DNA of 64,000 nucleotides from Lachnospiraceae bacterium (GTDB lineage: Bacteria > Bacillota_A > Clostridia > Lachnospirales > Lachnospiraceae). Both the position numbers and the translations under genes were made by a program. Under the pieces are notes generated by a model that saw only the letters and a program-made list of their open reading frames with translations, had not been told where the DNA came from and ran no database searches. Position 1 is the first letter of the stretch, and the number at the start of each line of letters is the position of its first letter. The DNA lies in contig SFGN01000001.1 of NCBI GenBank assembly GCA_004556565.1, positions 1 through 64,000 on the forward strand, given 5' to 3'. This document shows, piece after piece, positions 27,480 to 36,061 of the stretch.

Positions 27480-28667
27480 TTACTGATATCTGGCCGCCAG
27501 CTCCGCAAATTTCGGCAGAGAATTAACAATTGTCTCATAAGCCACACAGTAAGCCAGCCGGACATATCCCGGACATCCAAATGAGCTTCCCGGAACAATC
27601 AGTATATTGTATTCTTTTGCAGCCGCACAGAACGCTTTTTCATCTTCAACCGGAGACTTCACAAAGAGATAAAATGCCCCCTCCGGCTTAATGCACTCAA
27701 ACCCAAGCTCTCTAAGCCCGTTATAAAGTGTCTCCCTGTTCCGGTCATAATAGGAAATGTCCGTCTTCTCATTCAGGCATGCCTTTACCAGCTTCTGCTG
27801 CAAGGTAGGAGCATTCACAAAACCGAGAATTCTCGTCGCCACATTTGCCGCACCGATTAATTTTTCACTGTCCGCCGCCTCATCCGGAATGACAAGGTAG
27901 CCTATTCTCTCTCCCGGAAGAGACAAAGATTTGCTGAAAGAATATCCGATTATCGTATTTGCATAATATTTTGTCAGGAACGGGACTTCCACCCCATCGT
28001 ATACCAGTTCACGGTACGGTTCGTCTGAAATCAGATAAATTTCGGTTCCGAATTCCTTCTGTTTTGCTTCTAGAATCGCCGCCATTTTTTTGATGGTCTC
28101 TTCTGAATAGACCACTCCTGTCGGGTTGTTCGGCGTATTCACGATCACAGCCTTTGTCTTTGGAGTGATCTTCTGTTCAAACTCGTCGAGCTTTGGCTGG
28201 AAATCGACAGTATTCGGAGAAATCTCAACCAGTACTCCGTCATAATTATTTGTATAACTTCTATATTCTCCGAAATACGGTGCGAATACAACCACTTCAT
28301 CCCCCGGGTTCAACAGGGATTTAAGAACGACATTAAGCCCTCCGGCCGCACCTACCGTCATAGTAATATTGTTGGCTGAAAATGCTGTACCGAAGCGTTC
28401 ATTCAAAGATTCAGCCACAGCCTGTCTTACATCTTCATAACCTGCATTACTGTTTGTATATCCGTGGAGCACTACCGGGTCTTCCGCATCAAGCAGTGCG
28501 ATAATTGCATCTTTTACAGATGCCGGAGCCGGAACATTTGGATTTCCGAGGCTGAAATCAAATACATTTTCTTTTCCGTAAATTCCAGCCAGCCTGTTTC
28601 CTTCTTCAAACATTGCCCTGATTGCCGAACTGTTTGCAACCATATTTTCCATTTTCTTTGAAATCAT
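27480..28667 (-). CDS. Class I/II PLP-dependent aminotransferase (AspC-like)
   Basis: The 395-residue fold-type I aminotransferase has FDFSLGNPNVPAP, NTPNNPTGVVYSEE, LISDEPYRELVYDG and the PLP-binding stretch GYSFSKSLSLPGERIGYL. Aspartate/aromatic-type enzymes of this class are common in Lachnospiraceae and are usually annotated only as pyridoxal phosphate-dependent aminotransferase. It is cotranscribed with hisC and the COG2426 gene. Substrate cannot be told from sequence. Confidence 0.93.
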   Translation of the reverse strand: MISKKMENMVANSSAIRAMFEEGNRLAGIYGKENVFDFSLGNPNVPAPASVKDAIIALLDAEDPVVLHGYTNSNAGYEDVRQAVAESLNERFGTAFSANNITMTVGAAGGLNVVLKSLLNPGDEVVVFAPYFGEYRSYTNNYDGVLVEISPNTVDFQPKLDEFEQKITPKTKAVIVNTPNNPTGVVYSEETIKKMAAILEAKQKEFGTEIYLISDEPYRELVYDGVEVPFLTKYYANTIIGYSFSKSLSLPGERIGYLVIPDEAADSEKLIGAANVATRILGFVNAPTLQQKLVKACLNEKTDISYYDRNRETLYNGLRELGFECIKPEGAFYLFVKSPVEDEKAFCAAAKEYNILIVPGSSFGCPGYVRLAYCVAYETIVNSLPKFAELAARYQ

Positions 28668-28706
28668 CGTATCTCATCCTTTCTTAAATCAAAACCGAAC
28701 CTTCAT

Positions 28707-29615
28707 TTATCTATTGCTGTTTATTCTTGTCGCTATTCCCTTTTCCACGAGAAATACCGGATGGTAAGACAATTTTGCTTTTCTCAGTCCTTCTGCCCCC
28801 GTATCCTCTTCACGGTTCACATATTTATAATCCATACATTCATGCAGGACAAACTGCTGATTAATCATCGGATATGCCCCCTGGATATCAGGAAATGCTT
28901 TTTCTATATGAACGACGAACGTATCTTCACATACCTCTTCTCCTATGGAAAATGCCACGACTCTTCCTTCAATCCTTATCAGACCGCCTTTCATTCCGAG
29001 CTCTCTGAACAGCCTCAGAAAGTTGAGCGTCACGCACATCTCCGCATTTTTTTCCGGATCATCTTCACATCCGTTTAAGTTTCTCCACTCCAGAGCCATC
29101 TGAAAGCATTCTTCCGCATTCTTTTCATCGATTGGCTCATAACTCCAGTCCGGATATATCTGCTTGAACTTATTAATATGATTTCTCTTTCCGTGGAGCT
29201 TTTTCCCTGCAAGAGTGGCAAGCTTTTCAGTCTCATATACATAATCCGCATAATCCCGGTTATACTCTATCTGAAACTGCCCGGGATACCAGCCGTCCAG
29301 CTGCGCGAAGTTCTCTTCTGTAAGGTTATAAAGTTTAAATTTCCATCCGCGTTCATTGCAATATTCCATCAGAAAATCCAGCGCACGTTTTACGGCCGCC
29401 GGCTTTCCTGCCGGATAAGCGAACGCCGGGGACGGATCATCATCCTGAAACACAAGAGAATCTTCGATCACTGCATATTTCACATGATAATGCCTGGACC
29501 AGAGATACGAATTTGCAAAAGTTCTCTCACAGCTCCTTGACGGTGCCGATGCAAAATAAGAACTGATAATCTCTTTATCCTCCAGCTCCGGTCTTTTAAA
29601 CTGAATTTCTTCCAT
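28707..29615 (-). CDS. DUF2156 (GNAT-fold, MprF C-terminal-like) protein
   Basis: The 302-residue protein opens EEIQFKRPELEDKEIISSYF and contains AGKKLHGKRNHINKFKQIYPDW, both typical of DUF2156, a tandem acyltransferase-fold family related to the catalytic half of phosphatidylglycerol lysyltransferase. There is no membrane segment. Substrate is unknown; a role in aminoacyl- or peptide-transfer is family inference. It sits 39 bp after prfA and 39 bp before the aminotransferase gene in the same direction. Confidence 0.85.
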   Translation of the reverse strand: MEEIQFKRPELEDKEIISSYFASAPSRSCERTFANSYLWSRHYHVKYAVIEDSLVFQDDDPSPAFAYPAGKPAAVKRALDFLMEYCNERGWKFKLYNLTEENFAQLDGWYPGQFQIEYNRDYADYVYETEKLATLAGKKLHGKRNHINKFKQIYPDWSYEPIDEKNAEECFQMALEWRNLNGCEDDPEKNAEMCVTLNFLRLFRELGMKGGLIRIEGRVVAFSIGEEVCEDTFVVHIEKAFPDIQGAYPMINQQFVLHECMDYKYVNREEDTGAEGLRKAKLSYHPVFLVEKGIATRINSNR

Positions 29616-29654
29616 ATTTATCCTTCTTTTTTATCCATCTTTCTGCATATTATT

Positions 29655-30731
29655 TTATTTGTCTTCATTCATTTTTGCCAGCCTTGCGGTCTGATCTGCT
29701 GCAATCAGGCTGTCAATAATCTCATCAAGATCTCCGTTCAGGATACTGTCAAGCTTGTGCAGAGTCAGCTTGATTCTGTGGTCTGTCACACGCCCCTGCG
29801 GAAAATTGTAGGTACGTATTTTCTCTGAACGGTCACCTGTTCCTACCTGGCTCTTTCTTGCCTCGGCCTCGGCATCATGCTGTTTTGCCAGCTCCATCTC
29901 ATACAATCTGGCACGGAGTACCTTCAGGGCTTTATCTTTATTCTTAAGCTGTGATTTTTCATCCTGGCAGGAAATGACGATTCCTGTAGGAATATGGGTA
30001 AGACGCACAGCAGAATCCGTTGTATTGACACACTGCCCTCCGTTTCCGGATGCACGGAACACATCAAACTTACAATCATTCAGATCCAGGTCGACATCCA
30101 CTTCCTCAGCCTCTGGCATAATTGCCACTGTGATCGTGGATGTATGAATCCTTCCGCCGCTTTCCGTCTCCGGGACACGCTGCACACGGTGCACGCCGCT
30201 TTCATATTTTAATCTTGAATATGCTCCCTGCCCGCTTATCATGAACACGCACTCCTTAAATCCGCCGATTCCGTTTTCATTCAGCGAAATCATCTCCGGC
30301 CTGAAACGGTGATTTTCCGCATAATGTATATACATCCGGTAAATCTCCGCTGCAAACAGAGCCGCCTCATCACCGCCTGCACCTGCACGGATCTCAACGA
30401 TTACGTTCTTATCATCATTCGGATCTTTGGGCAGAAGCAGAATCTTTAATTTCTGTTCCAGCTCTTCGACACGGGCTTTGGAATCATTCAGCTCTTCTTT
30501 TGCGAGCTCTCTCATCTCTTCATCAGACTCTTCTTCCAGCATCAGCAGGCTGTCTTCGATATTCTGTTTACATTGCCTGTATTCTTTATAGGCTTCTACA
30601 ATCGGTGAAAGGTCGCTTTGCTCTTTCATTAATCTGCGGAAACGTTCCGGATTATTCGCCACATCCGGCTCCTGAAGCTCCCCCATTACCTCCTCATATC
30701 GGATCAACAAGTCTTCTAATCTGTCAAACAT
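29655..30731 (-). CDS. prfA: Peptide chain release factor 1
   Basis: RF1 recognises UAA and UAG and triggers peptide release. The 358-residue protein has the catalytic GGQ in RASGNGGQCVNTTDSAVRL and the codon-recognition Pro-x-Thr region HRVQRVPETESGG; length is normal for the family. Its GGQ glutamine is the known target of PrmC, encoded immediately upstream (21 bp), which supports cotranscription. GAGAGG precedes the ATG. Confidence 0.98.
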   Translation of the reverse strand: MFDRLEDLLIRYEEVMGELQEPDVANNPERFRRLMKEQSDLSPIVEAYKEYRQCKQNIEDSLLMLEEESDEEMRELAKEELNDSKARVEELEQKLKILLLPKDPNDDKNVIVEIRAGAGGDEAALFAAEIYRMYIHYAENHRFRPEMISLNENGIGGFKECVFMISGQGAYSRLKYESGVHRVQRVPETESGGRIHTSTITVAIMPEAEEVDVDLDLNDCKFDVFRASGNGGQCVNTTDSAVRLTHIPTGIVISCQDEKSQLKNKDKALKVLRARLYEMELAKQHDAEAEARKSQVGTGDRSEKIRTYNFPQGRVTDHRIKLTLHKLDSILNGDLDEIIDSLIAADQTARLAKMNEDK

Positions 30732-30752
30732 AAAAACTTTCCTCTCTATCGC

Positions 30753-31646
30753 TTACTCACCTTTAACATCATACACGCCCGACACAACCCGGTCAAGTCC
30801 CGCCAAATCCTTTTTTACTGCCACATCCGTAAATCCGGCCAGCTTCATCATACGGGATACATCCTTACCCTGGCTGCATCCGATTTCAAACAGCAGGATG
30901 CCGCTTTTGACAAGATGCCGGCGGCTTTCATCCACAATTTTTCTATAAAAATATAATCCGTCTTCTTTTCCGTCCAATGCCATCCGGGGATCATGATTTT
31001 TTACTTCCGTCTCAAGCATTTCAATTTCATCAGTCCTGATATAAGGCGGATTTGAAATAATCATATGAAATTTCCCTTCAATTTTTTCAAACAGGTCTGT
31101 TTGCACAAAGTCTGCCGCCACACCAAGATGCCCGGCATTAGTCTCTGCGACCTTGAGAGCTTCTCCTGAAAGGTCGGCACCTATACCGCGGATAGTTTCC
31201 GGATTTTGTGCAAGCCGCATCAGGCTGAGTAATATGCAGCCGGAACCGGTGCACATATCCAGTATCCTCTGCTCCTGAAATGCGACATTTTCTGAATTGT
31301 CCTGATTCCACGGTTTCTTATTTAAATAGTCAAGGGCGGCTTCCACCAGGGTTTCCGTATCCTGACGGGGTATCAGCACATGCTCATTCACCCGGAATTC
31401 CAGCCCCATGAACTCCTGCACACCGGTCAGATGCTGCAGCGGGATTCTCGTCTTCCTTTTGTCAATCAGGGAAAAATATGTCTTTTCCTGCTCTTCATCC
31501 ATAAGTCTGCTGCCGTCTGCAAAATATACAGCTCTGGATATTCCTGTTACAAATTCCAGCAGATACCACGCGTCAAGGGCTGCTTCCTCAATTCCTGCAG
31601 CTCTCAGACAGCGTTCCCCTTCCCGACAGGCTTCTTTAATCGTCAT
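30753..31646 (-). CDS. prmC: Release factor glutamine N5-methyltransferase
   Basis: PrmC (HemK) methylates the GGQ glutamine of release factors with S-adenosylmethionine. The 297-residue protein has an N-terminal helical domain, the SAM-binding text ILDMCTGSGCILLSL and the catalytic NPPY motif in MIISNPPYIRTDEI. The ATG overlaps the DUF1385 stop by four bases and follows GAGGAGG. Located directly upstream of its substrate gene prfA. Confidence 0.97.
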   Translation of the reverse strand: MTIKEACREGERCLRAAGIEEAALDAWYLLEFVTGISRAVYFADGSRLMDEEQEKTYFSLIDKRKTRIPLQHLTGVQEFMGLEFRVNEHVLIPRQDTETLVEAALDYLNKKPWNQDNSENVAFQEQRILDMCTGSGCILLSLMRLAQNPETIRGIGADLSGEALKVAETNAGHLGVAADFVQTDLFEKIEGKFHMIISNPPYIRTDEIEMLETEVKNHDPRMALDGKEDGLYFYRKIVDESRRHLVKSGILLFEIGCSQGKDVSRMMKLAGFTDVAVKKDLAGLDRVVSGVYDVKGE

Positions 31647-32605
31647 TTATGAGCCTCCTCCACATTATCCGGACTGCATTCCTTACCAAAGTTTTCTTTC
31701 AGGTAAGCACGCCAGTCAAACACGGCTTCCACCGCACGGATCGCCACCTCTATCATGGAATCATCGGGTTCTTTTGTCGTCAGATTTTGTACAAGAAGTC
31801 CTGGCCTGCTAAGCAGATTCACAAAAGAATTGTCACTGTTTCCCGCCAGCCGGATGATCTCATACGATACTCCCGCAATGACGGGCATCAGCAGTACCCT
31901 GATCAGGACCCTCAGTACCTGCGATTCTGCCGTGATAAAAAAGCAGAAAACGATACTTACGATCATGACAAAAAACAAAAAGCTTGTGCCGCATCTTTTA
32001 TGTTCCTTTGAACTTTTCCGAACATTTTCCACATTCAGTTCCAGCCCATGCTCAATACAATTAATACATTTATGTTCTGCACCGTGATACATGAATGTCC
32101 TTTGAATATCTTCCATTCTGGAAACAAGTGCAAGATATCCGAGAAAAATCAGCACTCTTAGTATTCCTTCCACCACAGTCATAAAAAATCTGGACCGGAT
32201 ATATCTGCGAAGGAGGCTGCTGAGAAAATACGGAAGCAGCATAAAAATGCCGACTGCCAGCACCAGTGAAAACGCCATAGTCAGATTCATGAGCAGCTGC
32301 TCCTTTTTTTCTTTCTTTTCCTTCTCACCGGCCGTCAGTACCTTAGCTTCCTCTTCTTCATCTTCAAAAAATGATGCTGAAAACATAAGGGTCTTCACTC
32401 CGAGTACAAGTGAATCGATAAAATTAAAGATTCCGCGGATAAACGGAATCTTTCTGACTGTATTCCCCGGAATTACGCTTTTATACTCCTGCACATCCAC
32501 CGCAATCTCGTTGTCGGGCTTGCGGACTGCCACGGCATACTGTCCTCCGTTTCGCATCATGATTCCTTCAAGAACGGCCTGCCCTCCTATATTCGATGAT
32601 TTCAT
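31643..32605 (-). CDS. DUF1385 membrane protein
   Basis: A 320-residue protein of a conserved but uncharacterised family. It opens SNIGGQAVLEGIMMRNGGQYAVAVRKPD, the family hallmark, and has FMYHGAEHKCINCIEHG and KRCGTSFLFFVMIVSI, with His/Cys residues that could bind metal. About four membrane segments lie between residues 105 and 255. It is fixed in the rpmE-DUF1385-prmC-prfA order seen in many clostridia, which hints at a ribosome- or membrane-linked role; this is inference. Confidence 0.9.
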   Translation of the reverse strand: MKSSNIGGQAVLEGIMMRNGGQYAVAVRKPDNEIAVDVQEYKSVIPGNTVRKIPFIRGIFNFIDSLVLGVKTLMFSASFFEDEEEEAKVLTAGEKEKKEKKEQLLMNLTMAFSLVLAVGIFMLLPYFLSSLLRRYIRSRFFMTVVEGILRVLIFLGYLALVSRMEDIQRTFMYHGAEHKCINCIEHGLELNVENVRKSSKEHKRCGTSFLFFVMIVSIVFCFFITAESQVLRVLIRVLLMPVIAGVSYEIIRLAGNSDNSFVNLLSRPGLLVQNLTTKEPDDSMIEVAIRAVEAVFDWRAYLKENFGKECSPDNVEEAHK

Positions 32606-32640
32606 AAATTATCTCCATTCTGTGTTCAAATATGAAATAA

Positions 32641-32678
32641 CAGGCTGAGATATCACCTCAGCCTGCCTCATTTTTTTC
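32641..32678 (-). terminator. Terminator or attenuator after rpmE
   Basis: CAGGCTGAG (32641-32649) and CTCAGCCTG (32657-32665) form a 9-bp stem with a 7-base loop; on the minus strand TTATTTCATATTT follows. It separates rpmE from the DUF1385-prmC-prfA genes and may be partly read through, since no separate promoter was clear after it. Confidence 0.6.
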
Positions 32679-32879
32679 TTATTTGATGCCGTATTTCTTG
32701 TTGAATTTATCAACACGTCCACGTGCCTGCGTAGCTTTCTGCTGGCCGGTATAGAACGGATGGCACTTGGAGCAGATTTCCACGTGAATACTCTTGTTTG
32801 TAGAACCTGTCACAAAAGTATTGCCGCAGTTGCAGGTTACAGTTGCCTGATTGTAGTTTGGATGGATTCCTTCTTTCAT
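32679..32879 (-). CDS. rpmE: 50S ribosomal protein L31, zinc-binding form
   Basis: The 66-residue protein begins MKEGIHPNYNQATVTCNCGNTF and keeps CxC (CNC) and CxxC (CSKC), so it is the zinc-containing (C+) type rather than the zinc-independent YtiA type. The ATG at 32879 is preferred over an in-frame GTG three codons upstream because AGAGG then has proper spacing. It lies 116 bp after rho with its own promoter. Confidence 0.97.
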   Translation of the reverse strand: MKEGIHPNYNQATVTCNCGNTFVTGSTNKSIHVEICSKCHPFYTGQQKATQARGRVDKFNKKYGIK

Positions 32880-32934
32880 GATTTTCACCTCTCTATTTTA
32901 AATTCAAATAATATAATTCCTAAACAGCTCTGTT

Positions 32935-32963
32935 ATTGTATCATAACACTCTACTGTTTGCAA
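32935..32963 (-). promoter_or_regulatory. Sigma-A promoter of rpmE
   Basis: On the minus strand TTGCAA (32963-32958) and TACAAT (32940-32935) have a 17-bp spacer, about 50 bases ahead of the start codon. Confidence 0.65.
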
Positions 32964-32995
32964 GATATTTTTTTACAAATTCAAGCCCCGGCTTC

Positions 32996-34345
32996 TTACA
33001 ATGTCTGTCTTCGGATTACACTTTCCACAACTTCTGCATTTGATTTTGTCCTTGTCATCATATTCAGCAGGGTTTCTACTGCTTCGTCCGACCGCTGCCC
33101 GTTCAGCCCCTTCCGGATGATATAGACCGCCTCCTGCTCTTGCGGGGATAGCAACAGGTCTTCTCTTCTCGTTCCGGATTTTGGGATATCGATTGCGGGG
33201 AATACACGCTTTTCTTGAAGTTTCCTGTCCAGAACAAGCTCCATATTACCTGTTCCTTTAAATTCCTCATATACTACATCATCCATCTTGCTTCCGGTAT
33301 CGACAAGGGCAGTTGCCAGAATCGTAAGGCTTCCGCCTTCGCGCATATTTCTGGCGGCGCCAAAGAAACGTTTCGGCATATGGAGTGCAGCCGGATCAAG
33401 ACCTCCCGACAAGGTTCTTCCTGACGGCGGGACGGTCAGGTTGTATGCCCTTGCAAGACGTGTAATGCTGTCCAGCAGTATCATAACATCTTTTCCGTGT
33501 TCTACCAGGCGTTTTGCACGTTCGATCAACATTTCGGACACCCGTTTGTGATGCTCCGGGAGCTCGTCAAATGTAGAGTAAATCACTTCAACATTTTCTC
33601 CTTCTATCGCTTCCCTGATATCTGTTACTTCTTCCGGGCGCTCATCGATCAGGAGGATCAGAAGATGCATATCCGGATTGCTCTTTCGGACAGAAAGAGC
33701 AACTTCTTTCAATAAAGTTGTTTTACCCGCTTTCGGCGGTGAGACGATCATGCCTCTCTGCCCTTTTCCGATCGGAGATAGAAGATCAAGTATACGCATC
33801 GCAACTGAGCTTCCCTCATTTTCCAGATGAATCCTTTCATCCGGGAAAACAGGGGTCAGGTCTTCAAAATTCTTACGTGCTGCCGCCTCCGAAGGCTTGT
33901 ACCCGTTTATCGTAGATACATATAGCAATGCGCTGAACTTTTCACCCTGTGTCTTGATTCTTGTATTTCCTGTTAAAATATCGCCTGTTTTCAGCCCAAA
34001 ACGACGTATCTGTGAAGGTGCTACATAAACATCGTTTTCACCCGGCATATAATTCTCGCAGCGGATAAATCCGAAACCTTCCTGCTTAACTTCCAGGATT
34101 CCGTTGGCCATCACCCCACTGTCAAGCTGCTCGATGTCTGTCCCTTCTTTTTTTTCTTTCATTTCTTCCTTTATTTCTTCTTTTGCTTCCTCTCTCGCTT
34201 CTGCTTGTTTGTCCTTTTCATCCTGTTCAAGCATTGCATTGATAAGTTCACTCTTTTTTAATGTAGAAGTACCTCGCATCTGTCTCTTTTTTGCCAGATC
34301 TTTCAGCACGGAAAGTGATAATGTTTCGTACTGTTCTCTTGTCAT
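32996..34345 (-). CDS. rho: Transcription termination factor Rho
   Basis: The hexameric RNA helicase that stops untranslated transcripts. The 449-residue protein has the N-terminal Rho helical region (LKDLAKKRQMRGTSTLKKSELI), a charged linker rich in EEAKEEIKEEMKEKKEG (about 45-70), the cold-shock-type RNA-binding domain (GFGFIRCENYMPGENDVYVAPSQIRR) and the ATPase core with PPKAGKTTLLKE and LLIDERPEEVTDIRE. Charged linkers of this kind are common in Firmicute Rho proteins. Divergent from the TIGR01212 gene. Confidence 0.97.
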   Translation of the reverse strand: MTREQYETLSLSVLKDLAKKRQMRGTSTLKKSELINAMLEQDEKDKQAEAREEAKEEIKEEMKEKKEGTDIEQLDSGVMANGILEVKQEGFGFIRCENYMPGENDVYVAPSQIRRFGLKTGDILTGNTRIKTQGEKFSALLYVSTINGYKPSEAAARKNFEDLTPVFPDERIHLENEGSSVAMRILDLLSPIGKGQRGMIVSPPKAGKTTLLKEVALSVRKSNPDMHLLILLIDERPEEVTDIREAIEGENVEVIYSTFDELPEHHKRVSEMLIERAKRLVEHGKDVMILLDSITRLARAYNLTVPPSGRTLSGGLDPAALHMPKRFFGAARNMREGGSLTILATALVDTGSKMDDVVYEEFKGTGNMELVLDRKLQEKRVFPAIDIPKSGTRREDLLLSPQEQEAVYIIRKGLNGQRSDEAVETLLNMMTRTKSNAEVVESVIRRQTL

Positions 34346-34553
34346 AAAACACCTGCCCTTTCTTTCTAAGCCACTGAATCAGCCTGCTTCCTGCATAATG
34401 ATAGTCTTTATATGATTTTACAATTGAATTACTTTCTTATGATAACTATTCTTTTATCTACCCGGGAACGTTCGTCTGAATTGACTCTTATGGATTAACT
34501 GTATGGATTATACACTATTTATTCTGAAAAAAAAAGACTTAATTTCATTTTCC

Positions 34554-34582
34554 TTGCGCCAAACCTTCAGAAGTGCTATGAT
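34554..34582 (+). promoter_or_regulatory. Sigma-A promoter of the TIGR01212 gene
   Basis: TTGCGC (34554-34559) and TATGAT (34577-34582) with a 17-bp spacer. The predicted start near 34589 supports the ATG at 34617 and rules out the longer frame beginning at 34503. Confidence 0.6.
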
Positions 34583-34616
34583 AAATCAAAATAAACCGGC
34601 GAAAGGAAACAGATGC

Positions 34617-35543
34617 ATGGACCGTTGGGGCGAAAAACGTTATCATTCCGTGGATTATGATTTAAAACAGCTTTTTGGTGAAAAAATATATAAAATCACA
34701 CTGAATGGACGAATGACATGTCCGAACCGGGACGGCACCGTCGGCTACGGGGGATGCATTTTCTGCAGTGCCCGGGGTTCGGGAGATTTTGCAGGTTCTG
34801 CCGCTCTTTCCATTACGGAACAGCTTAAGCTCGGCAAACAGGAATTACTTGCAAAGCGCCCGGTGAGCAAATACATAGCCTATTTTCAGGCATTCACAAA
34901 CACTTATGCCCCTGTCGAATATCTGGAAAAAATCTTCAGAGAAGCCATCGCCGACCCCGATGTGGTGATTTTATCTGTTGCTACACGGCCAGACTGCCTG
35001 GGCAGGGATGTCCTTGACCTGCTGGAGCGTCTCAACCATATCAAACCTGTCTGGATCGAGCTTGGTCTGCAGACTATCCATGAGGAAACGGCTTCCTTTA
35101 TCAGGAGAGGTTACCGGCTTCCGGTTTTTGAAGATGCCGTTAAGGAACTTCGCATGCGGAAGATCACCGTGATCGTCCACACTATTATCGGGCTTCCGAA
35201 AGAAACACATGCTATGATGCTTCAGACGTTGGATTATCTGAATGCCTGCGATATTCAAGGCATAAAGTTTCAGCTTCTGCATGTCCTGAAGGGCACTGAT
35301 CTTGCTGCCGTATATGCCGACACCCCCTTCCCGCTCCCGTCTATGGTAGAATACATCTCTTTTCTGACAGAATGTATCGCCCGGCTGCGGCCGGATATCG
35401 CTATACACAGGCTGACCGGGGACGGTCCGAAGGAGCTTCTTATTGCCCCTCTCTGGAGCGAAAACAAACGAACAATTTTAAACACATTGCACCGCCAGTT
35501 AAAAGAACAGGACATCTGGCAGGGAAAGGACTATCATGACTGA
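34617..35543 (+). CDS. TIGR01212-family radical SAM protein (YtqA-like)
   Basis: The 308-residue protein opens MDRWGEKRYHSVDYDLKQLFGEKIYKI and has cysteines in the spacing TCPNRDGTVGYGGCIFC, the modified CX(n)CxxC cluster of the Elp3-like YtqA/YhcC group, followed by ELGLQTIHEETASFIRRG. The reaction is not established; tRNA or heme-related roles have been suggested for relatives only by similarity. AAAGGA is nine bases before the start. It overlaps the DUF4364 gene by eight bases. Confidence 0.9.
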   Translation: MDRWGEKRYHSVDYDLKQLFGEKIYKITLNGRMTCPNRDGTVGYGGCIFCSARGSGDFAGSAALSITEQLKLGKQELLAKRPVSKYIAYFQAFTNTYAPVEYLEKIFREAIADPDVVILSVATRPDCLGRDVLDLLERLNHIKPVWIELGLQTIHEETASFIRRGYRLPVFEDAVKELRMRKITVIVHTIIGLPKETHAMMLQTLDYLNACDIQGIKFQLLHVLKGTDLAAVYADTPFPLPSMVEYISFLTECIARLRPDIAIHRLTGDGPKELLIAPLWSENKRTILNTLHRQLKEQDIWQGKDYHD

Positions 35544-36048
35544 GACATTTACACTATACAAATTAATGATACTATATATGTTGAAAAAAGTAGATTTTCC
35601 CCTTACTACTTCACAGATTTCAGAATTTATTCTGGAAAAAGGATATACCAGCTTCTTCCGCCTGCAGGAAATACTGACGGAAATGACCGAATCCGATCTG
35701 ATTTGTGCGGAATCCACCCACAACCGTACCTTGTACCGGCTTACGGAAAACGGGGCAGAGACGATTCGTTTTTTCAAATCCAAATTATCTACGGAGATAC
35801 GGGCAGATATTGATGAATTTTTGAAAGAAAAGTATAAGGATTTAAAAGAAGAGGTTTCTGTAAAATCGGATTACTACCGAAATACGAAACATGAATTTGA
35901 AGTCCACTGCCAGATTATCGAGGACGGTTCCAGTCTCATTGACCTGAAACTCACCGTACCGACAGAAGCAGAGGCCCGGGCTATCGCGGCACACTGGTCC
36001 GCGAAAAGCCAGGAAATCTATGCAGGGTTGCTGGAAAAGCTGCTGTAA
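35536..36048 (+). CDS. DUF4364 family winged-helix-like protein
   Basis: A 170-residue protein, opening TETFTLYKLMILYMLKKVDFPLTTSQISEFIL, matching DUF4364, a clostridial family with a winged-helix-like N-terminus (about 1-75) and a C-terminal alpha/beta domain. A DNA-binding regulatory role is plausible but untested. It is translationally coupled to the radical SAM gene and converges on rarA with a 13-bp gap. Confidence 0.85.
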   Translation: MTETFTLYKLMILYMLKKVDFPLTTSQISEFILEKGYTSFFRLQEILTEMTESDLICAESTHNRTLYRLTENGAETIRFFKSKLSTEIRADIDEFLKEKYKDLKEEVSVKSDYYRNTKHEFEVHCQIIEDGSSLIDLKLTVPTEAEARAIAAHWSAKSQEIYAGLLEKLL

Positions 36049-36061
36049 TTATTAAACAGTT

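Noticed and set aside
34460..34480. GAACGTTC between rho and the TIGR01212 gene as a LexA box
   Set aside because: The half-sites lack the four-base spacing of GAAC-N4-GTTC.
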